Assembly: GCF_900106515.1 (NCBI RefSeq)
Contig: NZ_FNWF01000002.1
Location: 154,001-218,000 of the forward strand
Reading direction: 5' to 3'
DNA: 64,000 nt
From: Peptoniphilus lacydonensis
GTDB taxonomy: Bacteria; Bacillota; Clostridia; Tissierellales; Peptoniphilaceae
Part shown: positions 53,341 to 62,908 of the stretch, piece after piece
Layout: every line of letters begins with the position of its first letter
How positions within the stretch are numbered: position 1 is the first letter of the stretch
The notes under the pieces: model-generated
The model's input: the letters and a program-made list of their open reading frames with translations, nothing else
Told to the model about the DNA's origin: nothing
Database searches by the model: none
Made by a program: the position numbers and the translations under genes

Positions 53341-53389
53341 TTTGACTATCTTTGTCTTTTACTTTATAAAAGTTTGACTATCTTTTACT
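53341..53389 (-). promoter_or_regulatory. Two CtsR boxes upstream of ctsR
   Basis: Minus-strand box 1, AGTAAAA-GAT-AGTCAAA (53373-53389), and box 2, AGACAAA-GAT-AGTCAAA (53341-53357), each match the tandem heptamer RGTCAAA-NAN-RGTCAAA with one changed base. They share the 13-mer AAAGATAGTCAAA at 32-bp spacing; box 2 lies 11 bp before the ctsR ATG. Confidence 0.85.
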
Positions 53390-53568
53390 AATTACAGTTT
53401 AATATAAATCACCCTTTTTGTAAAGTATTTAGTTTCTAAGTTTGCGCAAGTGAATCTTTCAATCAAAAAACAAAATATTAATAATAAGTTAATCCTATTT
53501 ATATAATAAATGATACAATAATTTTAAAACTCAAAATTAAAAATATTTAAAAATTTAAAAGTAATTAT

Positions 53569-53593
53569 AAAAAAGACTGAGCTATGCCCAGTC
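53569..53593 (-). terminator. Terminator after the EF-G-like gene
   Basis: Minus-strand stem GACTG-GGC/GCT-CAGTC with a short loop, followed by TTTTTT. The rest of the 280-bp gap upstream to ctsR holds the ctsR promoter region and no gene. Confidence 0.8.
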
Positions 53594-53610
53594 GAAAAAT
53601 TTATTTAAAT

Positions 53611-55671
53611 TTATTTTTCTGATTTTCTTTCTTCAACAATCTTTTCTGCAATATTTTGTGGAACATCTTCATACCTTACAAATTCCATACTAAATGTTCC
53701 TCTACCTTGAGTAAGAGATCTAAGGTCAATGGAATAAGTGAAAAGTTCTGCTTGTGGTGCTTCGGCAATTAAAACTTGTGTGCCATCATTTTGTTGATCC
53801 ATTCCAAGAATTCTGCCACGTCTTTTGTTCATATCACCCATTACATCTCCGAGATATGCTTCAGGAATAGTTACTTCAACTTTCATTATTGGTTCAAGTA
53901 AAACAGGATTTGCTTCTTGCATTCCCTTTTTGAAAGCTAAATTTGCAGCAAGTTTAAAACTCATCTCATTGGAATCTACATCGTGATAAGATCCATCGTA
54001 TAAAACTGCCTTAAAATTAGTCACAGGATATCCTGCGAGCACTCCTTTTTCTTTAGATTCTATAATTCCCTTCTCTACTGCAGGAAAATAATTTTTAGGA
54101 ACTGCTCCACCAAATACTTCTTCGTCAAATTCGAAATCTTTTTCAGATGGTTCAAATCTAATCCAAACATCTCCATATTGACCTGCACCGCCTGATTGTT
54201 TCTTATGTTTTCCCTGTACACTTGCTGTCTTTCTAATTGTTTCTCTATAAGGAATTATAAATGGAACAATTTCTACTTCAACTCCATAAGTGTTCTTTAA
54301 TTTTTCAAGAATTACATCAAGTTGAACTTTTCCTTGTCCACCAATTGTCATTTGTTTAGTTTCTGAATTTCTTTCTATTGAAAATGTTGGATCTTCTTCA
54401 GCAATTTTTTTAAGTGATTGAGATAATTTTTCTTCATCGCCCTTAGTCTTAGGTTCAATTGCGTAATATAAAACTGGAGTAGAATATTTTAATTTTTTAT
54501 ACTCAACTATATGATTTTTGTCGCATAAAGTATCTCCTGTAATTGTCCTTACAAGTTTAGTTGTAGCACCAATATCTCCAGCGTGAATCTCATCTATTTC
54601 AATTTGTTCTTTACCTCTCATTACATAAAGACCGCCAAGTTTTTCACTTTCTTCTGAATTTACATTATATATAGGTGTATCTTTCTTTAAAATGCCAGAT
54701 ATAACTTTAAATATTGAAATTTTTCCAAGGAATGGATCAGAAATAGTTTTAAATACTACTGCTGCAAGAGGATCTTTTTCAGAAACTTTTCTTTCTTCTC
54801 CATCTTTATATCTAAATCCTAAATGCGCACGAGTATCATCTGGTGATGGCATATAGTTTACAATTGTATTTAATAAAATATCAATGCCAATTCCCTTTTC
54901 ACCACTTCCAACAAGTAGAGGAACTGCATCACCTTCAAGAAGAGCAGTTGTAACTCCTCTCAAAAGATCTTCTCTTGTAAATTTTTCTCCAGAAAAATAT
55001 TTTTCCATTAAAACTTCATCAGATCCTGCAACAACTTCTGCAATTTCCTCATACATCCTTTCAGTTGCCTTTACTTGATCATGATTTAATTCTGTTTCTT
55101 GCGGAGCTGAATCGACATATTTATAACCTTTTTGAAAAATAACATCAGTTACGCCTACAAAATTTTCTCCTTCACCAATTGGAACAGAAAAAGGAATTAC
55201 TTTTTTACCAAAAGCAGCTTCAAGTTCATCCATTAACTTTCTAAAGTTGACATTTTCACCATCAATTTTATTTATAAAAATAATTCTTGGAAGTCCAATT
55301 TTTTCTGTATACTTCCAAGTTCTTTCAGTACCGACTTCAATTCCCTTTGTTGCATCTATAACCATTATTGCTGCTTCACTTGCTCTTAATGCACCATGAG
55401 CTTCTCCAACAAAATCTAGAAATCCTGGAGTATCTATTACATTAACTTTGTAATTTCTCCATTCAATAGGAATTATTGATGTTCCAATTGATGTTCCTCT
55501 TTCCTTTTCTTCTTTTGAAAAGTCTGAAACTGTATTCTTATTAGAAACATTTCCAAGTTTTTTAGTTGCTCCACTCTGGAATAACATAGCCTCAGTTAGG
55601 TTAGTCTTTCCAGAGCCAGAATGCCCCACAAGAGCAAGATTTCTTACCTTATCTGTTGTATAAACTTTCAT
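53611..55671 (-). CDS. Elongation factor G-like GTPase (EF-G2 type)
   Basis: A 686-residue translational GTPase. G-domain motifs deviate from canonical EF-G: G1 is GHSGSGKTNL (not AHIDAGKTT), G2 GTSIGTSI, G3 DTPGFLDFV (not DTPGHVDF), G4 NKIDGENV. The later domains II-V are complete, including HKKQSGGAGQYGDVWIRFEP and the tip loop region DMNKRRGRILGMDQQ. It lacks rpsL/rpsG/tuf neighbours, so it is the EF-G paralogue seen in many Firmicutes, not the essential FusA. Function is unknown; ribosome rescue or recycling are possibilities. GGAGGAG precedes the ATG. Confidence 0.93.
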   Translation of the reverse strand: MKVYTTDKVRNLALVGHSGSGKTNLTEAMLFQSGATKKLGNVSNKNTVSDFSKEEKERGTSIGTSIIPIEWRNYKVNVIDTPGFLDFVGEAHGALRASEAAIMVIDATKGIEVGTERTWKYTEKIGLPRIIFINKIDGENVNFRKLMDELEAAFGKKVIPFSVPIGEGENFVGVTDVIFQKGYKYVDSAPQETELNHDQVKATERMYEEIAEVVAGSDEVLMEKYFSGEKFTREDLLRGVTTALLEGDAVPLLVGSGEKGIGIDILLNTIVNYMPSPDDTRAHLGFRYKDGEERKVSEKDPLAAVVFKTISDPFLGKISIFKVISGILKKDTPIYNVNSEESEKLGGLYVMRGKEQIEIDEIHAGDIGATTKLVRTITGDTLCDKNHIVEYKKLKYSTPVLYYAIEPKTKGDEEKLSQSLKKIAEEDPTFSIERNSETKQMTIGGQGKVQLDVILEKLKNTYGVEVEIVPFIIPYRETIRKTASVQGKHKKQSGGAGQYGDVWIRFEPSEKDFEFDEEVFGGAVPKNYFPAVEKGIIESKEKGVLAGYPVTNFKAVLYDGSYHDVDSNEMSFKLAANLAFKKGMQEANPVLLEPIMKVEVTIPEAYLGDVMGDMNKRRGRILGMDQQNDGTQVLIAEAPQAELFTYSIDLRSLTQGRGTFSMEFVRYEDVPQNIAEKIVEERKSEK

Positions 55672-55719
55672 TGTTCTCCTCCTAATATGTAAATTTTTTG
55701 AAATCGTTTCTATAAATAA

Positions 55720-55748
55720 ATTATAACACAGATTTTACTATTTGAAAA
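55720..55748 (-). promoter_or_regulatory. Promoter of the EF-G-like gene with an embedded inverted repeat
   Basis: Minus-strand TTTTCA (55743-55748), 17-bp spacer and perfect TATAAT with extended TG (55720-55725). The inverted repeat ACACAG-N17-CTGTGT (55726-55754) overlaps the -35 box and spacer and could be an operator. Confidence 0.6.
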
Positions 55749-55819
55749 CTGTGTAAAAATATCAATTTAGGGTATTAAACTTTTGAAATTATTATTTATT
55801 AAATAGAAGTGTGATATAA

Positions 55820-56464
55820 ATGAATTTTAAATTTTTTAAAAAAGATAATATTGTTTACATAATTATTATTGTTTTATTTTTAATAATTGGATATCAATAT
55901 TATGAAAATAAAAACTATGAGAAATCAGAATTTCTAGATATTAATACTGCTGAATTGTCTTCTAATAAAATTAAAAGTAAAAATTCTAATGAAGTTCTAA
56001 TTGGAAAAGAAGAAGAAGAAAATAAGGAAATAATAATTCATATTTCTGGTGCAGTAAAAAATCCTGGCATATTAAAAATGGACTCTTCTAAAAGAATAGT
56101 AGATGCAATCGAACTTGCTGGAGGAGCAACTAACGATGCAGACCTAGATAGAGTTAATCTTGCTGCTAAACTTCACGACGAAGAAAAAGTTTATATACCA
56201 AAATTTGGAGAAGAAAATAGTAATAATTTAGTACCAACAACGTCAAGTGTGAATTCAAATCATAATGGCACAGAAAAAATAAACATTAACAGTGCCGATT
56301 CATCAGAACTTCAAAAGATTCCTGGAATTGGCGAAAAAACTGCCCAAAAAATTATAGATTATAGATCTAACAATCCTTTTTCATCAATAGAGGATATTAA
56401 AAATATTGATGGCATTGGAGATAAAAAATTTGAATCTATGAAAGAATATATCTCTATATACTAA
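55820..56464 (+). CDS. comEA: Competence protein ComEA-like DNA receptor
   Basis: A 214-residue protein anchored by one N-terminal helix (about 10-27). After a charged linker comes an SLBB domain (IIIHISGAVKNPGILKMDSSKRIVDAIELAGGATNDADL, about 72-110), then a helix-hairpin-helix pair (ININSADSSELQKIPGIGEKTAQKIIDYR, DIKNIDGIGDKKFESM, about 155-210) that binds double-stranded DNA. In naturally competent Firmicutes it captures DNA on the outside of the membrane for ComEC. No comEC or comF lies in this window, so activity is open. AGAAGTGTGAT is a weak ribosome binding site. Confidence 0.9.
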   Translation: MNFKFFKKDNIVYIIIIVLFLIIGYQYYENKNYEKSEFLDINTAELSSNKIKSKNSNEVLIGKEEEENKEIIIHISGAVKNPGILKMDSSKRIVDAIELAGGATNDADLDRVNLAAKLHDEEKVYIPKFGEENSNNLVPTTSSVNSNHNGTEKININSADSSELQKIPGIGEKTAQKIIDYRSNNPFSSIEDIKNIDGIGDKKFESMKEYISIY

Positions 56465-56479
56465 ATTTATCTTACTTTT

Positions 56480-56552
56480 AAACTCAAGATATTAAATAAA
56501 AAAGAAGCACAAAGTGCCTCTTAAAAATTAAATAATCTTGAGTTTATTTTTT
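56480..56552 (+). terminator. Outer hairpin terminating comEA
   Basis: The 11-bp perfect pair AAACTCAAGAT (56480-56490) / ATCTTGAGTTT (56535-56545) encloses a second hairpin and is followed by ATTTTTTT on the plus strand. It overlaps the stop codon of the convergent gene. Confidence 0.65.
56499..56522 (-). terminator. Inner hairpin terminating the small membrane protein gene
   Basis: Minus-strand stem AAGAGGCAC/GTGCTTCTT (one G-U pair), loop TTT, then TTTTATT. It is nested within the comEA terminator. Confidence 0.75.
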
Positions 56553-56879
56553 TCTATTATTTTTTGGATATCTATTTTTGTCTGAACTTGCAATTCCAAT
56601 AATAAGAGCAAAAATAAGTGATACAAGACCAGATGAAACCCCAACTACAAAAACTATAATATTATCAAGACTACTTGGATCGAAAAGTTTATTTATCACC
56701 ATAAATAGAGAAATTATCCCTACAAATACTAGAGCAAGTCCTGGTAAATACTTAATAAACTTTAAATCTTTTGCTGCAAAATTTACTATAAATGTTAGAA
56801 AAATTCCTATTAAAATTGCACCAACAGTTAGGAGCAAATAAGTTGAATTTTCCATCACTATTTCCATAATTTTATTCAT
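56544..56879 (-). CDS. Hypothetical small membrane protein
   Basis: I do not recognise this 111-residue protein. It has three predicted membrane segments (about 13-32, 40-61 and 72-95) and a short basic C-terminus (SDKNRYPKNNRKK). GAGGTG lies four bases before the ATG. It follows the lipoprotein of the two-component operon by 12 bp and so probably belongs to the same transcript. Confidence 0.65.
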   Translation of the reverse strand: MNKIMEIVMENSTYLLLTVGAILIGIFLTFIVNFAAKDLKFIKYLPGLALVFVGIISLFMVINKLFDPSSLDNIIVFVVGVSSGLVSLIFALIIGIASSDKNRYPKNNRKK

Positions 56880-56891
56880 TCTACACCTCGT

Positions 56892-58325
56892 TTATTTAGA
56901 TGACAATTCTTTTTGCCAAATATTTGAATAGCGACCTGTCGCCCATTCTGTCATAATAGTTGAAGCTTCATTTCCAATTTCTCTTTCAAAAATTGGTTTA
57001 GGTAAAATTTTGTTGTCCTCTATATTATATATTCTAATGAAATTATTTTCCAATGTTATTAAAAAATTACTGTCAGGAGATACAAATCCATCTTTGATAT
57101 TTGATTTAAAATTTTTAATATCTGACATGGGAATATTTATCTCATTGTATTTATTAACTTCATATGGTAGAACTAAATTTAAATCAAAATCGTTAAATTT
57201 ATTATTTTCTAAATTTACTCTACCTTTTAATTTCCAAAATCCATTGTTTCTATAAATACCAACATTATAGGGATCTTTCTTTAAAGCTTCAATTTTTTTG
57301 CCTTCATGTTCTAGAGTTTCTTCATTTAAAAAGTCCATATAACTTAATGGCTTGTTATCTTCTAAATTATCTACCCTATAAATTCTAAGATTTCTTTCAT
57401 TTGTATCCCTATTTAAGCTTTCTATATTGATAAAATTATTAGTAATAAAATTTATTGTCTTTAAAGTATTATCTTCTTTTAATTCTTCAGTATCTGCTTT
57501 TACAATATCTAAATCCTTATTTTTTACTTTGGAATTATTAAAATCTTTTACTATAACTCTATCGGAAGTTTCATCACCTTTAGATTCTCTTTGAACGCTT
57601 ATCTCCGAAAATCTATCTTTTCTTGGCAAAATTATATTGTTCATTTCATACACATTTTCCAATTTTAAATCAGAAAATTTTATATATAGAGTTTTGTAAT
57701 TCCAATTTGGTACAGTTAAATCATTTCTAATTTTAAAGCCAATTAAAAATCCTTTATCGCCAGTGTAATCAAATAAATTTCCCCTAGATAATACATCGTC
57801 TTTTTTTGAAAGAATATAATTATTAATTTCATCATTTTTTATCTTATTATCAACAAGTTTAATCTCAAGCATTATTCCATTGTCAAATAAAAGAGCTGTA
57901 TTATCACTTGTCTTTATAACTTCATAATACACATCCCCATTTGAATTTGAATCATATATATATGTCGTATATACATTTCCATCTTCTATACCCAAATTTT
58001 TGTAATCTATATTAAATTTTTTGTATAAATATTCTGAGAGCTTTACATATTTAGTCTTATAACTTACATCTTCAATATAATCATTCGCAAGAAGAACCTT
58101 ATCATTACTAAAATACAAGTCTTCTCCTATTATATCTTTAAATAAAAAATTGTCTTGATTGATTTTTTTATTGTAAATAAATTTTGTAATTGTCCACTTT
58201 CCATAAAGAGAAGGTTGCCCTACCTCTGGTCTTTCAATATTAGTCCCTTGAGGGGTTAAAAAAGAGCAGCCTGTCAAAAAAATAATTAAAATTAAAACTA
58301 TAATTTTTTTATTCAACTTTTTCAC
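56892..58325 (-). CDS. Lipoprotein of unknown function in a two-component operon
   Basis: A lipobox LTGC ends the signal sequence (IIVLILIIFLTGCSFL), so Cys20 would be lipidated. The mature protein (about 455 residues) is Asn/Lys/Asp-rich and beta-like, with no domain I recognise; LYGKWTITKFIYNKK after the lipobox hints at a small barrel. The start is uncertain: GTG at 58325, or the TTG at 58316, which has a better-spaced GAGGG. It overlaps the kinase gene by 17 bp, so it may modulate the kinase as YycH/YycI do for WalK, though it is not their homologue as far as I can see. Confidence 0.75.
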   Translation of the reverse strand: MKKLNKKIIVLILIIFLTGCSFLTPQGTNIERPEVGQPSLYGKWTITKFIYNKKINQDNFLFKDIIGEDLYFSNDKVLLANDYIEDVSYKTKYVKLSEYLYKKFNIDYKNLGIEDGNVYTTYIYDSNSNGDVYYEVIKTSDNTALLFDNGIMLEIKLVDNKIKNDEINNYILSKKDDVLSRGNLFDYTGDKGFLIGFKIRNDLTVPNWNYKTLYIKFSDLKLENVYEMNNIILPRKDRFSEISVQRESKGDETSDRVIVKDFNNSKVKNKDLDIVKADTEELKEDNTLKTINFITNNFINIESLNRDTNERNLRIYRVDNLEDNKPLSYMDFLNEETLEHEGKKIEALKKDPYNVGIYRNNGFWKLKGRVNLENNKFNDFDLNLVLPYEVNKYNEINIPMSDIKNFKSNIKDGFVSPDSNFLITLENNFIRIYNIEDNKILPKPIFEREIGNEASTIMTEWATGRYSNIWQKELSSK

Positions 58326-59730
58326 CCTCTCCCTTAGGAATTTCTATTGGTATTGAAACTTTTACAGTAGTCCCTATTTTTTCCTCAGAAAATATTTCTA
58401 GACTTCCATTGTGAAGTTTAGTTATTTCATCGCTAATAGAAAGACCAATACCACTGTGGCTCTTGGAATGCTTTCCCTTATAAAATTTTTCTTTTACATG
58501 AGCAATTTCTTCTTTTGTCATTCCCATTCCATTGTCAGAAACTAACATGATGACATTTTGATCTTCGCAATACATTTGAAATTTAACCCATCCCTTATCT
58601 GATGTGAACTTTATAGCATTATCCAATAAATTTATTAAAAGTTGTTTTATTCTGTTTTCATCAGCATACAAAAGTACAACCTCTTCTGGAAATTCAGTTA
58701 TAAATTCAATATTATTTGACTTTGCCCGAGGTTTCATCTGTTTTGAAATATCTATACATGTTTGTGAAATGTCAAAAACATCTTTGTCTAAAGTTATTCT
58801 TCCAGAAATATATCTAGAGAAATCCAACAATTCTTCAACCATTTTTGCAAGTCTATCTACTTCATTTTCAATTATATTTAGTCCATCTTCGATTAAATCC
58901 TTTTCATCATCTTTTGCATCTTTTAAAACAACGGCCCAACCTTTTATTGATGTCAAAGGAGTTCTAAGTTCATGTGAGATAGATGAAATAAAATCATTTT
59001 TTATCCTATCTTTATTAATTATTTCATCACTCATAGCATTTAAAGTTTCTGCCAACTCTCCAATTTCGTCATCTCTATAAATTTTTGCCTTTTCTTCATA
59101 ATTTCCTTTTAACATCTTTTTAGCTACCTCAGTAAGTTCCAAAATTGGTTTTACTATTGATTTAGAAATTAAAAGAGATACCATTGCAGTTATAAATGCA
59201 ACAAATAAAGTAAAAATAAGAAGAGTTATAACAGTTTTTAAAATAGCTTTATTTGCTTTTTCCATTGAAGAAATAAATCTAAGGTACCCAACATTTTCTC
59301 CTTTATTATTTTTTATAGGACCAGTAACTGCCATTATAGACTCTCCAGTTTGAGAATCTTCACCACGCCAAGTCTTTATCTCACCCTTCTCTGCTGCTAA
59401 AATATCTGACGTATTGATTTCATTTGGTGATACTCTTCCAATAGAATCTAAAAGAATTACTCCATCATTATCTAAAATTTGGACTTCTGCATTTGTGTTG
59501 GAAAAAAATATATCACTGTCTTCGTAGATTAAATCTTCAATTGATTTATCAGAATAATCTCTTCTATAAATTTCTAGAGATAATTCCATTCGAGAAATAA
59601 GTTCCTTAGAAATATTATTGTAATAATAATAACTAAAAACAAAGAGCAAAAATATATCTATAATTGAAATTGTAATTAAAATAACTATTAAAAAGCTTTT
59701 AACTAGCCTTTTCCCAATTTTATTTTTCAA
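58309..59730 (-). CDS. Sensor histidine kinase, WalK/PhoR-like
   Basis: A 473-residue kinase with membrane segments at about 12-34 and 164-188, an external sensing domain between them (SDIFFSNTNAEVQILDNDGVILLDSIGRV, a small PAS/Cache-like fold), a HAMP linker (KSIVKPILELTEVAKKMLKGNYEEKAKIYRDDEIGELA) and a kinase core with SSISHELRTPLTSIKGWAVVL, NLLDNAIKFTSDKGW and GIGLSISDEI. There is no cytoplasmic PAS domain, unlike Bacillus WalK. The start is TTG behind GAGGTG. Confidence 0.92.
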   Translation of the reverse strand: MKNKIGKRLVKSFLIVILITISIIDIFLLFVFSYYYYNNISKELISRMELSLEIYRRDYSDKSIEDLIYEDSDIFFSNTNAEVQILDNDGVILLDSIGRVSPNEINTSDILAAEKGEIKTWRGEDSQTGESIMAVTGPIKNNKGENVGYLRFISSMEKANKAILKTVITLLIFTLFVAFITAMVSLLISKSIVKPILELTEVAKKMLKGNYEEKAKIYRDDEIGELAETLNAMSDEIINKDRIKNDFISSISHELRTPLTSIKGWAVVLKDAKDDEKDLIEDGLNIIENEVDRLAKMVEELLDFSRYISGRITLDKDVFDISQTCIDISKQMKPRAKSNNIEFITEFPEEVVLLYADENRIKQLLINLLDNAIKFTSDKGWVKFQMYCEDQNVIMLVSDNGMGMTKEEIAHVKEKFYKGKHSKSHSGIGLSISDEITKLHNGSLEIFSEEKIGTTVKVSIPIEIPKGEGEKVE

Positions 59731-59743
59731 TTATAGACACCTC

Positions 59744-60427
59744 TTATTTCCATCTATATCCTGTTCCCCAAACTGTTTCAATATAATCTGGCTTTGCTGC
59801 ATTACCTTCTATTTTTGATCTGAGTCTTCTAATATTTACATCAACTATTTTCGAATCCCCCAAGAACTCATCGCCCCAAACAAGTTTTAAAATTTCATCT
59901 CTTGTCATTGCTTTGCCTGGATTAGTCATAAAAATTTTTATTATTTGATACTCTGTTGGTGTTAGTTCAAGTTCTTCATTATCTTTATAAAATTTCCTTG
60001 AATAAGAATCAATTTTAAAAGGTGGATCTATTATTAGATTACCTTCTTTTTCTTCTTCCGGTTCAAGTCTTCTCTCGATTGATTTTATTCTAAGCGTAAG
60101 CTCTGTTGGATTAAAAGGTTTTGTAAGATAATCATCTGTTCCATATTGTAAACCCATTATCTTGTCATAATCTTCTGCTTTAGCAGTAAGCATTATAATT
60201 CCAAGAGATGGAAACTCTCCTCTTAAAGCTTTGCAAACTTCAAAACCATCAATTCCAGGAAGCATTATGTCTAAAACTACAATATCAGGTTTTTCACTTC
60301 TTGCAATATCTATTCCTTCTTCTCCACTTCCAGCTTCAAAAATTATGTATCCTTCTCTTTCTAAATTTATTTTTACAAATTTTCTTATCGATTCTTCATC
60401 TTCAACTAGTAACACTTTAGTTTTCAA
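59744..60427 (-). CDS. OmpR-family response regulator
   Basis: The receiver (about 1-118) has KVLLVEDEESIRKFV, the phospho-site VVLDIMLPGIDGFEV and GTDDYLTKPFNPTEL; the winged helix (about 133-226) has LTPTEYQIIKIFMTNPGKAMTRDEIL and VDVNIRRLRSKIE. I place the start at the TTG at 60427 (KTKVLLVEDEE next), because GAGGTG lies five bases upstream; the TTG at 60442 lies before this site. It leads the operon regulator-kinase-lipoprotein-membrane protein and has a good promoter within the guaB terminator region. Confidence 0.93.
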   Translation of the reverse strand: MKTKVLLVEDEESIRKFVKINLEREGYIIFEAGSGEEGIDIARSEKPDIVVLDIMLPGIDGFEVCKALRGEFPSLGIIMLTAKAEDYDKIMGLQYGTDDYLTKPFNPTELTLRIKSIERRLEPEEEKEGNLIIDPPFKIDSYSRKFYKDNEELELTPTEYQIIKIFMTNPGKAMTRDEILKLVWGDEFLGDSKIVDVNIRRLRSKIEGNAAKPDYIETVWGTGYRWK

Positions 60428-60447
60428 AATATCACCTCTCAATGTTA

Positions 60448-60476
60448 ATTATAAATAAAATCCACTTCAAATTCAA
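60448..60476 (-). promoter_or_regulatory. Promoter of the response regulator operon, inside a terminator hairpin
   Basis: Minus-strand TTGAAT (60471-60476), 17-bp spacer, TATAAT (60448-60453). The -35 box lies in the loop and the spacer in the 3' arm of the guaB terminator. Confidence 0.65.
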
Positions 60477-60489
60477 TTGAAGTGGATTT
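60452..60489 (-). terminator. Terminator after guaB
   Basis: A 13-bp perfect stem AAATCCACTTCAA/TTGAAGTGGATTT with a 6-base loop; the tail is TATTTATAAT, so the T-run is broken. Confidence 0.75.
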
Positions 60490-60493
60490 ATCA

Positions 60494-61954
<1,461 letters not shown>

Positions 61955-61966
61955 TTAAATACACTA

Positions 61967-62908
61967 TTATTCATTAGTTCTTTCTTTTTCTTTTAACTTA
62001 AAAATTGTATTTTCATCGACTAATGTAACCCTATCTGGCAAATTTAATTTAACTTCATATACACCACTTTTTATATTGTTGAAATTAATAGGCTTAGTTT
62101 CAATAAAGTCTATAGATTCAATCACATCAGAATTTCCTCTAATTGTAACAGAAGATGGCTCAATTGAAAAGTCATTTGGCACAATATTTTCTATTGTTTT
62201 TTCATCATATACTACCTTAATAGGAACAGTCTTGCTTTTTAAAATTGGGATATTTACTTTTATATTGCTAGGATCTATTTTAACTCCCTGAACAACCTTT
62301 CCCTCATCATCATATGCTAAAACTTCAACATCTAAAGTAGAAGACTCTGTAATATCGGAAATATCAATATGAGATTCAACATTACTTATCTTGTTCAAAA
62401 TTGTACTTGGTCCTGAAACACTAACATTAAAATCTCTATCAATATCCCCCACAGATAACCCTTTTAAAGGTTTATTTTTTATAATTACATTTGCTTTCAT
62501 ATCCTCTTTAATTAATTTATCAATTCTAAAGGGAATTCTTCTAGGTGAAGTATTAGTAACAGTTATACCTAAATCCACATAAGAAACATTTACAGGTACA
62601 GAATGCTCTCCTTCTTTAAGTCTACTTAAATCAACTTTTGCCACAATACCATCTTTAGTCACATTTCTCATATAAGAATTATATCCTTGAAGCTTTACAT
62701 CAACTGTTGCTTCCTTTGGCGATATAACCACTAAATTATTTTCTTTTAAATCAGAAAGACCTTCATAAGTAACTTCAACATTTTTAAAATTAGTTGAAGT
62801 AATAAAATTTGCTTCTTCTTTTACATATGACCACAATATAATTGCAAAAATAAGAGATGTAATTTTCATAATGATATTTTTATCATCTTTAAAATTTATC
62901 TTTTTCAT
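61967..62908 (-). CDS. cdaR: YbbR-domain regulator of diadenylate cyclase
   Basis: One N-terminal membrane segment (about 15-32, IIMKITSLIFAIILWSYV) followed by four YbbR repeats outside the cell (each with a VDVKLQGY or VNVSYVDL-like strand pattern). CdaR binds CdaA and tunes c-di-AMP synthesis in Bacillus, Listeria and Staphylococcus. The start is the ATG at 62908, because GGAGG lies five bases upstream, and the TTG at 62920 falls before it. It overlaps the end of cdaA by 20 bp. Confidence 0.93.
   Translation of the reverse strand: MKKINFKDDKNIIMKITSLIFAIILWSYVKEEANFITSTNFKNVEVTYEGLSDLKENNLVVISPKEATVDVKLQGYNSYMRNVTKDGIVAKVDLSRLKEGEHSVPVNVSYVDLGITVTNTSPRRIPFRIDKLIKEDMKANVIIKNKPLKGLSVGDIDRDFNVSVSGPSTILNKISNVESHIDISDITESSTLDVEVLAYDDEGKVVQGVKIDPSNIKVNIPILKSKTVPIKVVYDEKTIENIVPNDFSIEPSSVTIRGNSDVIESIDFIETKPINFNNIKSGVYEVKLNLPDRVTLVDENTIFKLKEKERTNE

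Noticed and set aside
58604..59080. Plus-strand open frame of 158 codons inside the histidine kinase gene
   Set aside because: It mirrors the kinase core and has Ser/Phe/Ile-rich shadow composition; no independent start signals.
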